From assembly GCF_011386835.1 (NCBI RefSeq), contig NC_088809.1, forward strand, positions 17,390,637 to 17,454,636: a stretch of 64,000 nt of DNA, read 5' to 3'. Position numbers and translations under genes: made by a program. Source of the stretch: Chrysemys picta bellii (taxonomy: Eukaryota; Chordata; Testudines; Emydidae). The number at the start of each line of letters is the position of its first letter. Within the stretch, counting starts at the first letter, position 1. The notes beneath the pieces are model-generated. The model was not told the DNA's origin. It was given only the letters and a program-made list of their open reading frames with translations, and ran no database searches. Positions 1-9,905 of this stretch are shown here, piece after piece.

Positions 1-955
1 AACAAGATGCAAAACATTACACTCTGTGTAATTGTGTATCTAATCTTGACTAAGAAAATCCTTATAATGGGAATGAGATCCTATTGCAAACTGCTGATTA
101 ATCAGCAGCTGCTTGGATGGCTGGACACTAGAATAGCAGGCAATCAATCATTAGACAGATTCAGCAAAATAAGCAGAGTGACTTCAGTCCTCTTTCACAA
201 GTAAAGACACTTCAGAATCGCAGTTGCTTTCAGAGTCCCCTTGTTGGCTCAGGAAGTGCAGGTGAAGTCAGTTGTTACCATCGCAGTTCCCCGCACTCCC
301 AATATGTCTGCATCGTGTTATTGACCACTTGAGATAGGTGATGGTGCTCATGAAGGCACACAATCCTGTCAGTTTCTTCTGCAAGTGTGCGCCACTCTGT
401 TGGAAAGCTTGGAAGTTCTGAGTGAGAGGTATTTGTTGACTGGGTATAACCAAGATGGAGGCAGAATGAAAAGCGATGGTACTCCATGATAAATCTATGC
501 TAATTGATGCTATCTGAAGTTTTGCCCCTTCATTTCTATTTTTTACACCATTTAACTTAGTTTGTTGGATTCTGACGGGCTAGTGAGCAATAATTAGTAT
601 GAGCCATCTAGCTGAGGTCACGTTGTTGTGTGGCATGTTGTTTACTACTTCACTTTCTTCCAGCCATCTCCCTCTTCCCCCATCTCCCCCACAACGAACA
701 CCAGTAATAGCTAGAAAGTTATTCTGTGGTAATGGGAGAATTTCATTCTCAAGGGCCATAGTGGGAGCAGCACCTTCTTGTCTATTTGTTTTTCCATTTC
801 ATTTTTAAAAATCGTATGAATAATTTACATCTAAACTCCTCCTCCTCCTCATTTATTATTACAGTTGTCCCTAACTGAAATTATAGCCCCATAATACTAG
901 TCAGTGTAAAAACACAGTCCTTACCTTGAATAGTACACTCTGCATAGAAAAGATG
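1..955. other. Gene-free stretch, nothing recognised
   Basis: No reading frame here resembles a known protein, and no repeat family was recognised by eye. The base composition is ordinary and AT-rich. Open frames of 60-70 codons are of chance length. Confidence 0.5.
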
Positions 956-959
956 GACA

Positions 960-1125
960 AAGGAAGTATTATTTTTTCTTATTTTGCAGATTAGGATCTA
1001 AGACACATAAAACTTAAGTGACTTGCCCAAGGTCACACAGAGAGTCTGTGGCAGAGCCTGCAATTGAATCCAGATCTCTTGAGTCCCAGTTCTGTGCCTT
1101 AATCCCAAAGGCATCCTTCCTCTCT
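960..1125 (-). repeat. MIR-like tRNA-derived SINE relic
   Basis: The segment contains the hallmark AAGTGACTTGCCCAAGGTCA (around 1014-1033), followed by a 'cacacagagagtctgtggcagagc' type stretch. This is the reverse complement of the amniote MIR/CORE-SINE body. It is old and diverged. The family is recognised from sequence memory, not from an alignment. Confidence 0.7.
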
Positions 1126-1837
1126 GTGAAATACAGCAGATAGTCCACAATACGTCACCATGTCCCCCTGACTTTTACGTTGCCAAGCTTTATCTGGAAA
1201 GCAGGCTCCTCCAGCTTCTTGAGTGACATATTCTAGTATTTTAACATTTACTTGAGTTATATAACAGCCAAACAGTCTGTTTTGTGAGTTTAATATAAAC
1301 CTAATTCCAGTGAGTCACATGCCGTGCTTGCAATGGTGCAAAGTTAATGAGTCAGGGGAGTGAGGGTGATTCTTTCTGGGCTTCTGCATGGAAATCTCTT
1401 GCTGCCTGAAATATCCCTGATGCCTCATAGTCAAGTAAAACTGCCAATTTTCCTCCCCCCAGTCACTTTCCATCATTGGGGACTTGTTCCGCAACTTTGA
1501 AAGAGCAGTTGATGCATCACATCAGCTCTCATTCTTCAATACCATCAAGCCCAGTGGTCTTCATTAAAGTGATTTCTGTGCTACAAGTAATTGTCTGAAG
1601 CCATCTCCAAAAGAAGTGTGCATGGGTGTCCCAAATTCTCCATGATCTTGGCCATTATTTAAGTGCATTGCAGGGCAGAGGAAAGGGGTGTGTGTTGGGA
1701 GGCGGGGAGAGAGAATGATAATGGCCACTCAATTAAAAAAACACAGCCTGGTTCTTGTCCTGTAGAAATATGCCTTTTATAAAAAATCAAAAAGTGCAAC
1801 ATCCACTTAATGTGAAAACTTGGGCATAAATCTTAAG

Positions 1838-1920
1838 GACCAAATCCTCAGCTGGTGTAAATCAGTATAACTCCACTGAAGTCAACAGAGCTATGCCAGT
1901 TTACACCAGCTGATGCTCTC
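1838..1920. repeat. Short palindromic MITE-like hairpin
   Basis: The arms CAGCTGGTGTAAAT (near 1849) and GTTTACACCAGCTG (near 1900) are inverted copies around a short centre. Similar 'consider-the-season' hairpin relics recur at about 2305-2372, 11050-11250 and 33190-33290. This suggests a dispersed non-autonomous DNA element. The family is not named with certainty. Confidence 0.5.
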
Positions 1921-2374
1921 ATTTCTTCTTAATGTCAAAGTGAATATCTTTAGATGTTCTTTCATGTGCACTGAATTGTAGTATGCAGAATGACCCTCTG
2001 TTTTTGCTCACAAATGTTAGTGCTGTCCACATGTACATGTACCTGGCATAGTTCCAAGCAACACTGAAAGGAAACTGAAATCCATCCTTGCTGGAAGTTC
2101 ACCCCAATAAACATCGAATTGTTTGCACCTTTGGACTTCAGGTATTGTTGCTCTCTGTTCATGCAAAAAGGACCAGGGAAGTGAGAGGGTAAAGGAATAT
2201 GCCCCCTAACAACTCTGGCAGCAGTTCTGAGCAAGACCAATCTACAGCAGTTTAATAGTTTGGCTGGTCTCCTCGGCATGAACTGGTAACTGAGTCAGTT
2301 AGGGCCTGATCTTACTCCAATTTAAGTCAAAATAAAACTCCCATTGAGTTCAGTGCAAATGGGATTAGGCCATA

Positions 2375-3935
2375 GTATTGTCTGATGTCTTTCAGAGAAA
2401 TCTTCTCATGCTGCAGACACCTTTCAGGGTCTCACATAACCTAGCTCATCACTGGGGCGTAGTTGAGCATGATTTAAAATTATGAAACACAGCAGCGCTG
2501 AAGGATTTTTATTTCTTTTAAACTTGGTCAGTGAATATGTTGGATGTACAAGAGAAAGGACCAGCAACAGTTTCTTGAGCTACACACTAATGCAAACAGG
2601 TGGTGTGCAAACTTCCACCACACAACTCAGACAGTTTAGTCTGCAACACCTTTGCAGTTTGAGTCCAGTGCACCTCTTGAGCAGAGACTGCCAGTCATGT
2701 CCCTCTGGTGGTTTTTGTGATGTGCACAAGTGGAGATCAGAATAAGGTCACCAAACTAGTTAGCACTTGTAAGAAGATTTTGAACTGGAGGTTCCAGAAA
2801 GGAAAAACTAAGCTACAGAACTCACTGTGCCACCTAGCTGCTTGATCTTGAGTTTAGCTGTTTAGCTAACCCGGCATGTTTCTTGTTTCTAACTTGTTTG
2901 CAAGAATGGAAGGGAAGTGCTGGCTTATGATACCCAGTCCTACACTAATTTAAAAGCATGCAGAGCACTTGTACATTATTTTCATCTCCAGATAGCCTAA
3001 TTTCTATTGTTTCACCCCACCCTTCCTTATAGCCTTGTGTCTGCCATCCCTGTCAAGTTTTTCTGATCAAGTTCCACTCCCTTTTAGAAATTGAGGCGCT
3101 CACTTTAGATTCTTTGTTTCTCTTTTTGATGCTTCACAGATTGTCACATGGAGCGGAGTTGCTGTCTTACTAGCACACTCTGTGGTTGTAGGCAGCTGGG
3201 CAGGCCTGACACTTCAATGATCTTTTCCATTCACACTGAGCCAATTGTTGAGAGATGCCAATGGTGCAACCTAGAAGCCTGGAAAAAACCCACAGGTCTG
3301 GAATTTCTGAGCCTTATGTGTTCAAGGCTTTGCAAGTATTTCCAACCACACCCAAGTGGAGTTTCTTGATGAGTAAAAGGGAAAATGTTAGTTTCTCCTG
3401 CAGTTGAGACATTTACAAGCAAATCCTAAACTTCAACTTCTTCTGCCTGCACCAATTAATATGTGAAGTTCTGCTCAAGAAGGCAAGGCAGCCAGGGAGT
3501 GAAATTCATCTGGGGAATCAGTACACTGGAGCAGTAACAAAAACAAACAGAACATCTATGTTGAAAAATTGGAGTTTAAAAATGTTTGCTTATAATCAAA
3601 ATGATGCTATGGTAACAGAATGTTTGATTTACCACTGATAGTGTCCTTAGAAAGGCTGCAGTAGCTGCTGATGACTGTTTTGTGGTTTTTCGTTCCAATA
3701 ACGTCTCTTACATTAATAGATAGCTGCTTATGGTCTTATCTCTGTGTTAAACACTCAGACAAAGAATTTTGTTATCTAGGGCCCAGTCCAACTTGTATTA
3801 AAGCCTGTGGACAGATGCCAATGACTTTATTTGGACCATTTTTTCCCCCTAAAGAGTGCGGGGGGGAGGGGAGGAGCTTCAAGAGCTCAGCACCCACATT
3901 TGGGGTCAGAATTTTCAGCCACTCCAATTATGATA
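2375..3935. other. Gene-free stretch, nothing recognised
   Basis: No exon or clear repeat was recognised. Open frames on both strands are short and overlap each other, as expected by chance. Confidence 0.45.
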
Positions 3936-3940
3936 CCTGT

Positions 3941-4010
3941 GGCCAGCTTTTCAAAAGAGCTGGGCATCCAGCGTGCACCTAACATGCTGAGCTCTTTTGA
4001 AAAGCTGGCC
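3941..4010. repeat. Perfect 21 bp inverted repeat (MITE hairpin)
   Basis: GGCCAGCTTTTCAAAAGAGC (3941-3960, plus T) is matched exactly as its reverse complement at 3990-4010, with a 28 nt loop. Related 'TTTTCAAAAG' and 'CTGAGCACTTTTGAAAATCTGG' type hairpins appear at 15980-16049, 17791-18010 and 26586-26655. This looks like one dispersed MITE-like family. Confidence 0.6.
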
Positions 4011-4029
4011 CCAATTGCAGGTGATGATC

Positions 4030-5776
4030 CCTTCTGAAGTCCTTAGTATCTGCATCTGCTGGAACTCAGTAATAGAAGTGGGGTGTGCCAAATTACCTGG
4101 CTGTCCTTTGACTAGCTCTGTGTCCCAGGAGAGCTCTGTGGTTGAGGTATACTTGCATATCTACCTGGCCTGTGCAATTATCATTTCATCTCCACCCCAA
4201 TGGTGCTCTCAGAGCCTGATGGCCGCAGTCACACATCAGTGTTGCTAGAAGAATTCTGCATGGGAATGTCTTCATAGGCAGCCTTTGTGAACACAGCTGA
4301 GATAAACGCTTTACAGAACTAAATGCAGTAACAGCTAATCCCTCAGAGCAGTCACCTGGGTCTTGCACGCTGAACAGAGGCTTTGCTGCTTTGATTAACA
4401 GCACTGGCAAGAACATTAATTCACTTTTTCTTTGGAAATGAGAAGTATCTATCAAGAAGAAGTTAAGGGATTAAGTACCAGCTGGAATATTGAGGTGGGT
4501 TTCCTGACCCAATATGTAGATATAAAATCTAGATCAGTAATGTGCTCAGTATTTATTAGTAAATATGCACTAATTCTGTCACTCTAAGGAGATTCACTGT
4601 AGTGGAGAGGATCAACACAAGGCCTATGCAACGCTTGAGACCTACTTACACCCTATTTTCAGGATTTAAGTGATGTATAGGTATCGTACTGGTCTTCTGC
4701 ACTGGGGTGAAATTCACTCTGGGCATATGCTGAGCTTGCTATATTAACAACTGACAAACTATCAACCAGCAGTTAAAGGACACATCCCAATTTTTAAAGC
4801 CTCAGCAAGACCCAAAATACTTTGATTCTCGCCTCCCCAGCAAAAGCCTAAGCAAATAAAAGCACCTTGCTGTGCCAGTGTTGCCAACTCTTGCAATTTT
4901 ATTGTATCTTATACTTTTTAAGCCAGTCTCATGATTTTGGGGGGCCTGAGTCCTGATCGTTTGAACACTGCTTGTTGGCAGTACCGCTGTGCTCCCTCAA
5001 TATCAACAAACACAGACCCTGAGTGTTGGAGCAGTGGGGAAAGTGACCCTTTCACCGGCATCTCCTTGATGTTTAACTCAGAGGACTGTTAACTCAAGCA
5101 GCAGAGCTGATCTCCATGTCCTGAGTATAAAATGTAAAGGGAGACGTGGTCTCTCGATAGGCAGATCCCACGCTATTAAGTACTTTAAAACTACTCCTTT
5201 GAACTGCACCTGGAAATGAACTGATATTCAGTGCAGGTGTCATGCTCTGTGCTAAAAGCACTGCTGAGTAAGGGCAAGGTTCTGATACCTTCACTCATGT
5301 TTAGTAGCACCTTACCTCACAAGTAGTCCCATGGGTAAGACTTTGGTAAGGTACTGTTCAATATAAGTAAAGGTATCAAGTGAACAACCACCTTAAGTGT
5401 TGAAACAATACAAGAAACAAACCCACACTCCCCAGTTCACTAGTTTCCATCGAATCTCAAACATGTTTTTTCTCCTAAACAAATATTTTAGGATTTTTTA
5501 CCATCTTCCATCTAGCTATAAAACAGTCAAGTAAAATACAAAGGAAAAGTCACTTGACAGACTTATACATTTTATATCCAGTGCAGCTTTTAGTACTTGA
5601 AATACTTTCAAAAGCCTGTTTAATTCACAACTCGTGTTTTTCCTACTGAATTTCCTATCCTAAGTAAATAGCATATGGCAAAACATTTCAAAGCACACTT
5701 TGCTTGTTTGACACTTATGGCCAACGTTTTGGAAACAACCAAACACTAGAAATTATATATATTTATAACTGTAATT
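4030..5776. other. Gene-free stretch, nothing recognised
   Basis: No convincing exon, RNA gene or repeat family was identified. The stretch is AT-rich. Frames of up to 89 codons show no recognisable domain. Confidence 0.45.
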
Positions 5777-5777
5777 G

Positions 5778-5795
5778 ATTATTATTATTATTATT
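5778..5795. repeat. (ATT)n microsatellite
   Basis: About six uninterrupted ATT units lie in AT-rich DNA. Confidence 0.8.
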
Positions 5796-6049
5796 TGAAA
5801 CCTTTTTGTTGCAATTGTCAGTTTCCAAACTCTACAAAGCAGCGCTCCAGCAATGTATATATTGGCGATTGTCCCAGTTAAACATTTCAGAAGATGAAAA
5901 TACTGGTCATTCTTTAAAGGAAGCTCAGGGCTTCAGCCATGGAAAACAGTGATGTTGCACTTCGCTTTCAAACACCAGTGGAAGCTAATGAGACCTACAA
6001 TACTAATACTCTTTTTGAGACAAGGATCTCAAAGGACTTGAGCGTCAAA

Positions 6050-6215
6050 CACCTACGGATTAGGGAGTTATTAGCTCCATTTTACAGAGAGAGAAACTGA
6101 GGAATTGAGAGATTTGTAACATATCCAAATTAACACTCCAGATTGGTAACAGATTCAGTAGTACAACTCAGCTATCCTGACTTCCAGTCCTGGACTATTA
6201 GCACTAGACCAGGCT
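6050..6215 (-). repeat. MIR-like SINE relic
   Basis: The run CATTTTACAGAGAGAGAAAC, followed by 'tgaggaattgagagattt', is the diverged reverse-complement MIR core. The segment ends near 'ctattagcactagacca', which corresponds to the tRNA-like head. It directly abuts the MITE that starts at 6224. Confidence 0.6.
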
Positions 6216-6223
6216 CTCTCTCT

Positions 6224-6536
6224 TAGGGTATGTTTACATTGCAAACAGGAGGTGTGATTACAGCATGTGTAGACATACCTGAGCTAGCTTTGATCTAGCA
6301 AGCTCGCTAAAAATAGCAGTGAAGCCACAACAGCATGGGTGGTGGCATGGGTTAGCCACCTGAGTGGAAGCCCTTGTGAGACTCTGGGCACCTTTTGCTC
6401 AAGAGCTAGCCCATGGCACCAATAATGCTGCCACAACTTCACTGCTATTTTTAGCAAGTTAGCTTGATCAAAGCTAGCTTGGGTATGGTGCAGTGCTGCA
6501 AACACACCTCCTAGCTGCAGTGTAGACATACCCTTA
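6224..6536. mobile_element. hAT-like MITE with TAGGGTATGT termini
   Basis: It begins TAGGGTATGTTTACATTGCA and ends with TGCAGTGTAGACATACCCTTA, which are imperfect terminal inverted repeats. The interior is also partly self-complementary: an ATAGCAGTGAAGCCACAACA-type arm near 6312 mirrors 6432-6452. A non-autonomous hAT is likely because other elements here with TAGGG ends have 8 bp TSDs. A clean TSD was not found for this copy. Confidence 0.65.
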
Positions 6537-6629
6537 GGCTTGATGATTGCTTAGTGACGATAGCAGATAAAGATCATGTTGTATAGCACTTAAAATGATG
6601 TAGTTAAAGCCTAACCTATCCTTTTGAAA

Positions 6630-6670
6630 ATTTCTCTCTAAATCATAGAACTGGAAGGGACATCAAGAGA
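6630..6670 (-). repeat. Older CR1 fragment, 3'-end part split by a younger CR1
   Basis: AATCATAGAACTGGAAGGGA followed by 'catcaagagatca' is a CR1 3' end in the minus orientation. It stops where the young CR1 tail begins. The matching remainder resumes at 9781, so the younger element inserted into this older copy. Confidence 0.65.
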
Positions 6671-6757
6671 TCATAGAATCATAGAATATCAGAGTTGGAA
6701 GGGACCTCAAGAGGTCATCTAGTCCAACCCCCTGCTCAAAGCAGGACCAATTCCCAG

Positions 6758-9607
6758 CTAAATCATCCCAGCCAGGGCTTTGTCAAGCCGGGCCTTAAAA
6801 ACCTCCAAGGAAGGAGACTCCACCACCTCCCTAGGTAACGCATTCCAGTGTTTCACCACCCTCCTAGTGAAATAGTTTTTCCTGATATCCAACCTGGACC
6901 TCCCCCACTGCAACTTGAGACCATTGCTCCTTGTTCTGTCGTCTGCCACCACTGAGAACAGCCGAGCTCCATCCTCTTTGGAACCCCCCTTCAGGTAGTT
7001 GAAGGCTGCTATCAAATCCCCCCTCATTCTTCTCTTCTGGAGACTAAACAATCCCAGTTCCCTCAGCCTCTCCTCATAAGTCATGTGCTCCAGACCCCTA
7101 ATCATTTTTGTTGCCCTCCGCTGGACTCTTTCCAATTTTTCCACATCCTTCTTGTAGTGTGGGGCCCAAAACTGGACAAAGTATTCCAGATGAGGCCTCA
7201 CCAATGTCGAATAAAGGGGAACGATCACGTCCCTCGATCTGCTGGCAATGCCCCTACTTATACAGCCCAAAATGCTGTTAGCCTTCTTGGCAACAAGAGC
7301 ACACTGTTGACTCATATCCAGCTTCTCGTCCACTGTGACCCCTAGGTCCTTTTCTGCAGAACTGCTACCTAGCCATTCGGTCCCTAGTCTGTAGCAGTGC
7401 ATGGGATTCTTCCGTCCTAAGTGCAGGACTCTGCACTTGTCCTTGTTGAACCTCATCAGGTTTTTTTCGGCCCAATCTTCTAATTTGTCTAGGTCCCTCT
7501 GTATCCGATCCCTACCCTCTAGTGTATCTACCACGCCTCCTAGTTTAGTGTCATCTGCAAACTTGCTGAGAGTGCAGTCCACACCATCCTCCAGATCATT
7601 AATAAAGATATTAAACAAAACCGGCCCCAGGACCGACCCTTGGGGCACTCCGCTTGAAACCGGCTGCCAACTAGACATGGAGCCATTGATCACTACCTGT
7701 TGAGCCCGACAATCTAGCCAGCTTTCTATCCACCTTACAGTCCATTCATCCAGCCCATACTTCTTTAACTTGGCGGCAAGAATACTGTGGGAGACCGTAT
7801 CAAAAGCTTTGCTAAAGTCAAGGAATAACACATCCACTGCTTTTCCCTCATCCACAGAGCCAGTTATCTCATCATAGAAGGCAATTAGGTTAGTCAGGCA
7901 CGACTTCCCCTTCATGAATCCATGCTGACTGTTCCTGATCACTTTCCTCTCCTCTAAATGTTTCATAATTGATTCCTTGAGGACCTGCTCCATGATTTTT
8001 CCAGGGACTGAGGTGAGGCTGACTGGCCTGTAGTTCCCCGGATCCTCCTTCTTCCCTTTTTTAAAGATGGGCACTACATTAGCCTTTTTCCAGTCATCTG
8101 GGACCTCCCCCGATCGCCATGAGTTTTCAAAAATAATGGCTAATGGCTCTGCAATCTCACCCGCCAACTCCTTTAGCACCCTTGGATGCAGCGCATCCGG
8201 CCCCATGGACTTGTGCACGTCCAGTTTTTCTAAATAGTCCCGAACCACTTCTTTCTCCACAGAGGGTTGGTCACCTTCTCCCCATGCTGTACTGGCCAGT
8301 GCAGCAGTCTGGGAGCTGACCTTGTTCGTGAAGACAGAGGCAAAAAAATCATTGAGTACATTAGCTTTTTCCACATCCTCGGTCACTAGGTTGCCTCCCT
8401 CATTCAGTAAGGGGCCCACACTTTCCTTGATTTTCTTCTTGTTGCTAACATACCTGAAGAAACCCTTCTTGTTCCTCTTAACATCTCTTGCTAACTGCAA
8501 CTCCAAGTGTGATTTGGCCTTCCTGATTTCACTCCTGCACGCCTGAGCAATATTTTTATACTCCTCCCTGGTCATTTGTCCAATCTTCCACTTCTTGTAA
8601 GCTTCTTTTTTGCGTTTAAGATCAGCAAGGATTTCACTGTTTAGCCAAGCTGGTCGCCTGCCATATTTACTATTCTTTCTACACATCGGGATGGTTTGTT
8701 CCTGCAACCTCAATAAGGATTCTTTAAAATACAGCCAGCTCTCCTGGACCCCTTTGCCCTTCATGTTATTCTCCCAGGGGATCCTGCCCATCTGTTCCCT
8801 GAGGGAGTCAAAGTCTGCTTTTCTGAAGTCCAGGGTCCGTATTCTGCTGCTCTCCTTTCTTCCTTGTGTCAGGATCCTGAGCTCGACCATCTCATGGTCA
8901 CTGCCTCCCAGGTTCCCATCCACTTTTGCTTCCCCTACTAGTTCTTCTCTGTTTGTGAGTAGCAGGTCAAGAAAAGCTTTGCCCCTAGTTGGTTCCTCCA
9001 GCACTTGCACCAGGAAATTGTCCCCTACACTATCCAAAAATTTCCTGGATTGCCTGTGCACCGCTGTATTGCTCTCCCAGCAGATATCAGGGTGATTAAA
9101 GTCTCCCATGAGAACCAGGGCCTGCGATCTAGCAACTTCTGCTAGTTGCCAGAAGAAAGCCTCGTCCACCTCATCCCCCTGGTCTGGTGGTCTATAGCAG
9201 ACTCCAACCACGACATCACCCTTGTTGCTCACACTTCTCAACTTTATCCAGAGACTCTCAGGTTTTTCTGCAGTTTCATACCGGAGCTCTGAGCAGTCAT
9301 ACTCCTCTCTTACATACAACGCAACTCCCCCACCTTTTCTGCCCTGCCTGTCCTTCCTGAACAGTTTATATCCATCCATGACAGTACTCCAGTCATGTGA
9401 GTTATCCCACCAAGTCTCTGTTATTCCAATCACATCATAGTTCCCTGACTGTGCCAGGACTTCCAGTTCTCCCTGCTTGTTTCCCAGGCTTCTTGCATTT
9501 GTGTATAGGCACTTAAGATAACTCATCGATCGTCCCTCTTTCTCAGCATGAGACAGGAGTCCTCCCCTCTTGTGCTCTCCTGCTTGTGCTTCCTCCCAGG
9601 ATCCCAT
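6758..9607 (-). CDS. CR1 ORF2: endonuclease-reverse transcriptase (949 aa, intact)
   Basis: This is the ORF2 polyprotein of a CR1 LINE, which nicks target DNA and primes reverse transcription there. The N-terminal APE-type endonuclease spans roughly residues 30-245: YTNARS with N37, GITETWW with E64, LMGDFNHPD with D169 and N171, and the GGSDHEM motif with D237/H238. The reverse transcriptase spans roughly 500-770: [20 protein letters not shown] (510-530), [11 protein letters not shown] with D597, [12 protein letters not shown] (651-662) and the catalytic FADD at 683-686. The C-terminal CR1 tail includes [15 protein letters not shown]. Length and domain order fit full-length CR1 ORF2, with no stop or frameshift. 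The start is the first ATG of the frame, and translation may begin a little downstream. The downstream 3' UTR is short and ends in the ATTCTATGA tail. All catalytic motifs look preserved. Whether the enzyme is active cannot be told from the sequence. Confidence 0.93.
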   Translation of the reverse strand: MGSWEEAQAGEHKRGGLLSHAEKEGRSMSYLKCLYTNARSLGNKQGELEVLAQSGNYDVIGITETWWDNSHDWSTVMDGYKLFRKDRQGRKGGGVALYVREEYDCSELRYETAEKPESLWIKLRSVSNKGDVVVGVCYRPPDQGDEVDEAFFWQLAEVARSQALVLMGDFNHPDICWESNTAVHRQSRKFLDSVGDNFLVQVLEEPTRGKAFLDLLLTNREELVGEAKVDGNLGGSDHEMVELRILTQGRKESSRIRTLDFRKADFDSLREQMGRIPWENNMKGKGVQESWLYFKESLLRLQEQTIPMCRKNSKYGRRPAWLNSEILADLKRKKEAYKKWKIGQMTREEYKNIAQACRSEIRKAKSHLELQLARDVKRNKKGFFRYVSNKKKIKESVGPLLNEGGNLVTEDVEKANVLNDFFASVFTNKVSSQTAALASTAWGEGDQPSVEKEVVRDYLEKLDVHKSMGPDALHPRVLKELAGEIAEPLAIIFENSWRSGEVPDDWKKANVVPIFKKGKKEDPGNYRPVSLTSVPGKIMEQVLKESIMKHLEERKVIRNSQHGFMKGKSCLTNLIAFYDEITGSVDEGKAVDVLFLDFSKAFDTVSHSILAAKLKKYGLDEWTVRWIESWLDCRAQQVVINGSMSSWQPVSSGVPQGSVLGPVLFNIFINDLEDGVDCTLSKFADDTKLGGVVDTLEGRDRIQRDLDKLEDWAEKNLMRFNKDKCRVLHLGRKNPMHCYRLGTEWLGSSSAEKDLGVTVDEKLDMSQQCALVAKKANSILGCISRGIASRSRDVIVPLYSTLVRPHLEYFVQFWAPHYKKDVEKLERVQRRATKMIRGLEHMTYEERLRELGLFSLQKRRMRGDLIAAFNYLKGGSKEDGARLFSVVADDRTRSNGLKLQWGRSRLDIRKNYFTRRVVKHWNALPREVVESPSLEVFKARLDKALAGMI

Positions 9608-9651
9608 TTCCCCACTTACCTCAGGGCTTTGGTCTCCTTCCCCCGGTGAAC

Positions 9652-9780
9652 CTAGTTTAAAGCCCTCCTCACTAGGTTAGCCAGCCTGCTGGCGAAGATG
9701 CTCTTCCCTCTCTTCGTTAGGTGGAGCCCGTCTCTGCCTAGCACTCCTTCTTCTTGGAACACCATCCTGGACTCATGGTA
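9652..9780 (-). pseudogene. CR1 ORF1 C-terminal fragment (SGNH/esterase-domain tail)
   Basis: The minus strand reads 42 codons and then TAG, ending in ...[12 protein letters not shown]. It contains GRDGLHLTKRGK, the D-x-x-H block typical of the SGNH-hydrolase (esterase-like) domain of CR1 ORF1 proteins. This would be the catalytic Asp/His region. The fragment starts abruptly at the 5' truncation point of the element (9780). ORF2 begins 44 bp downstream of its stop. Assignment rests on the motif and on its position upstream of ORF2. Confidence 0.7.
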
Positions 9781-9905
9781 GGACTAAATGTTATCTAGAT
9801 CATTCCTGGCAGGAGTTTGTCTAATCTCCTCTTAAAAAATCTCCAATGATGGAGATTCCATAACCTCCCTAGGCCCTTTATTCCAATGTTTAACTACCCT
9901 GAAAT
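9781..9905 (-). repeat. Older CR1 fragment, right half of the split copy
   Basis: 'ggactaaatgttatctagatcattcctgg' and 'ctccaatgatggagattccataacctccct' are the diverged counterparts of the young CR1 3' region (compare 6775-6850). Orientation is minus. Together with 6630-6670 it forms the pre-insertion CR1. A few tens of bases between the halves seem to be missing. Confidence 0.65.

Larger units (their letters stand above)
6671..9780 (-). mobile_element. Young CR1 LINE, 5'-truncated in ORF1
   Basis: This is a non-LTR retrotransposon on the minus strand. Its 3' end, at the left, has the CR1-type short repeat tail (ATTCTATGA units, seen on + as TCATAGAATCATAGAAT). The 3' UTR is short, about 87 bp (6671-6757). 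It contains a full-length ORF2 (6758-9607) and the last 42 codons of ORF1 (9652-9780). It is inserted inside an older CR1 whose halves flank it. CR1 elements usually lack clear TSDs, and none is claimed. The open ORF2 indicates a recent insertion. The truncation inside ORF1, with no 5' UTR promoter region, argues that this copy cannot transpose by itself. Confidence 0.9.

Noticed and set aside
8610..9095. 161-codon + strand open frame
   Set aside because: It is antisense to the CR1 ORF2 endonuclease region, as are the frames at 7085-7345, 7401-7703, 8322-8546 and 9222-9440.
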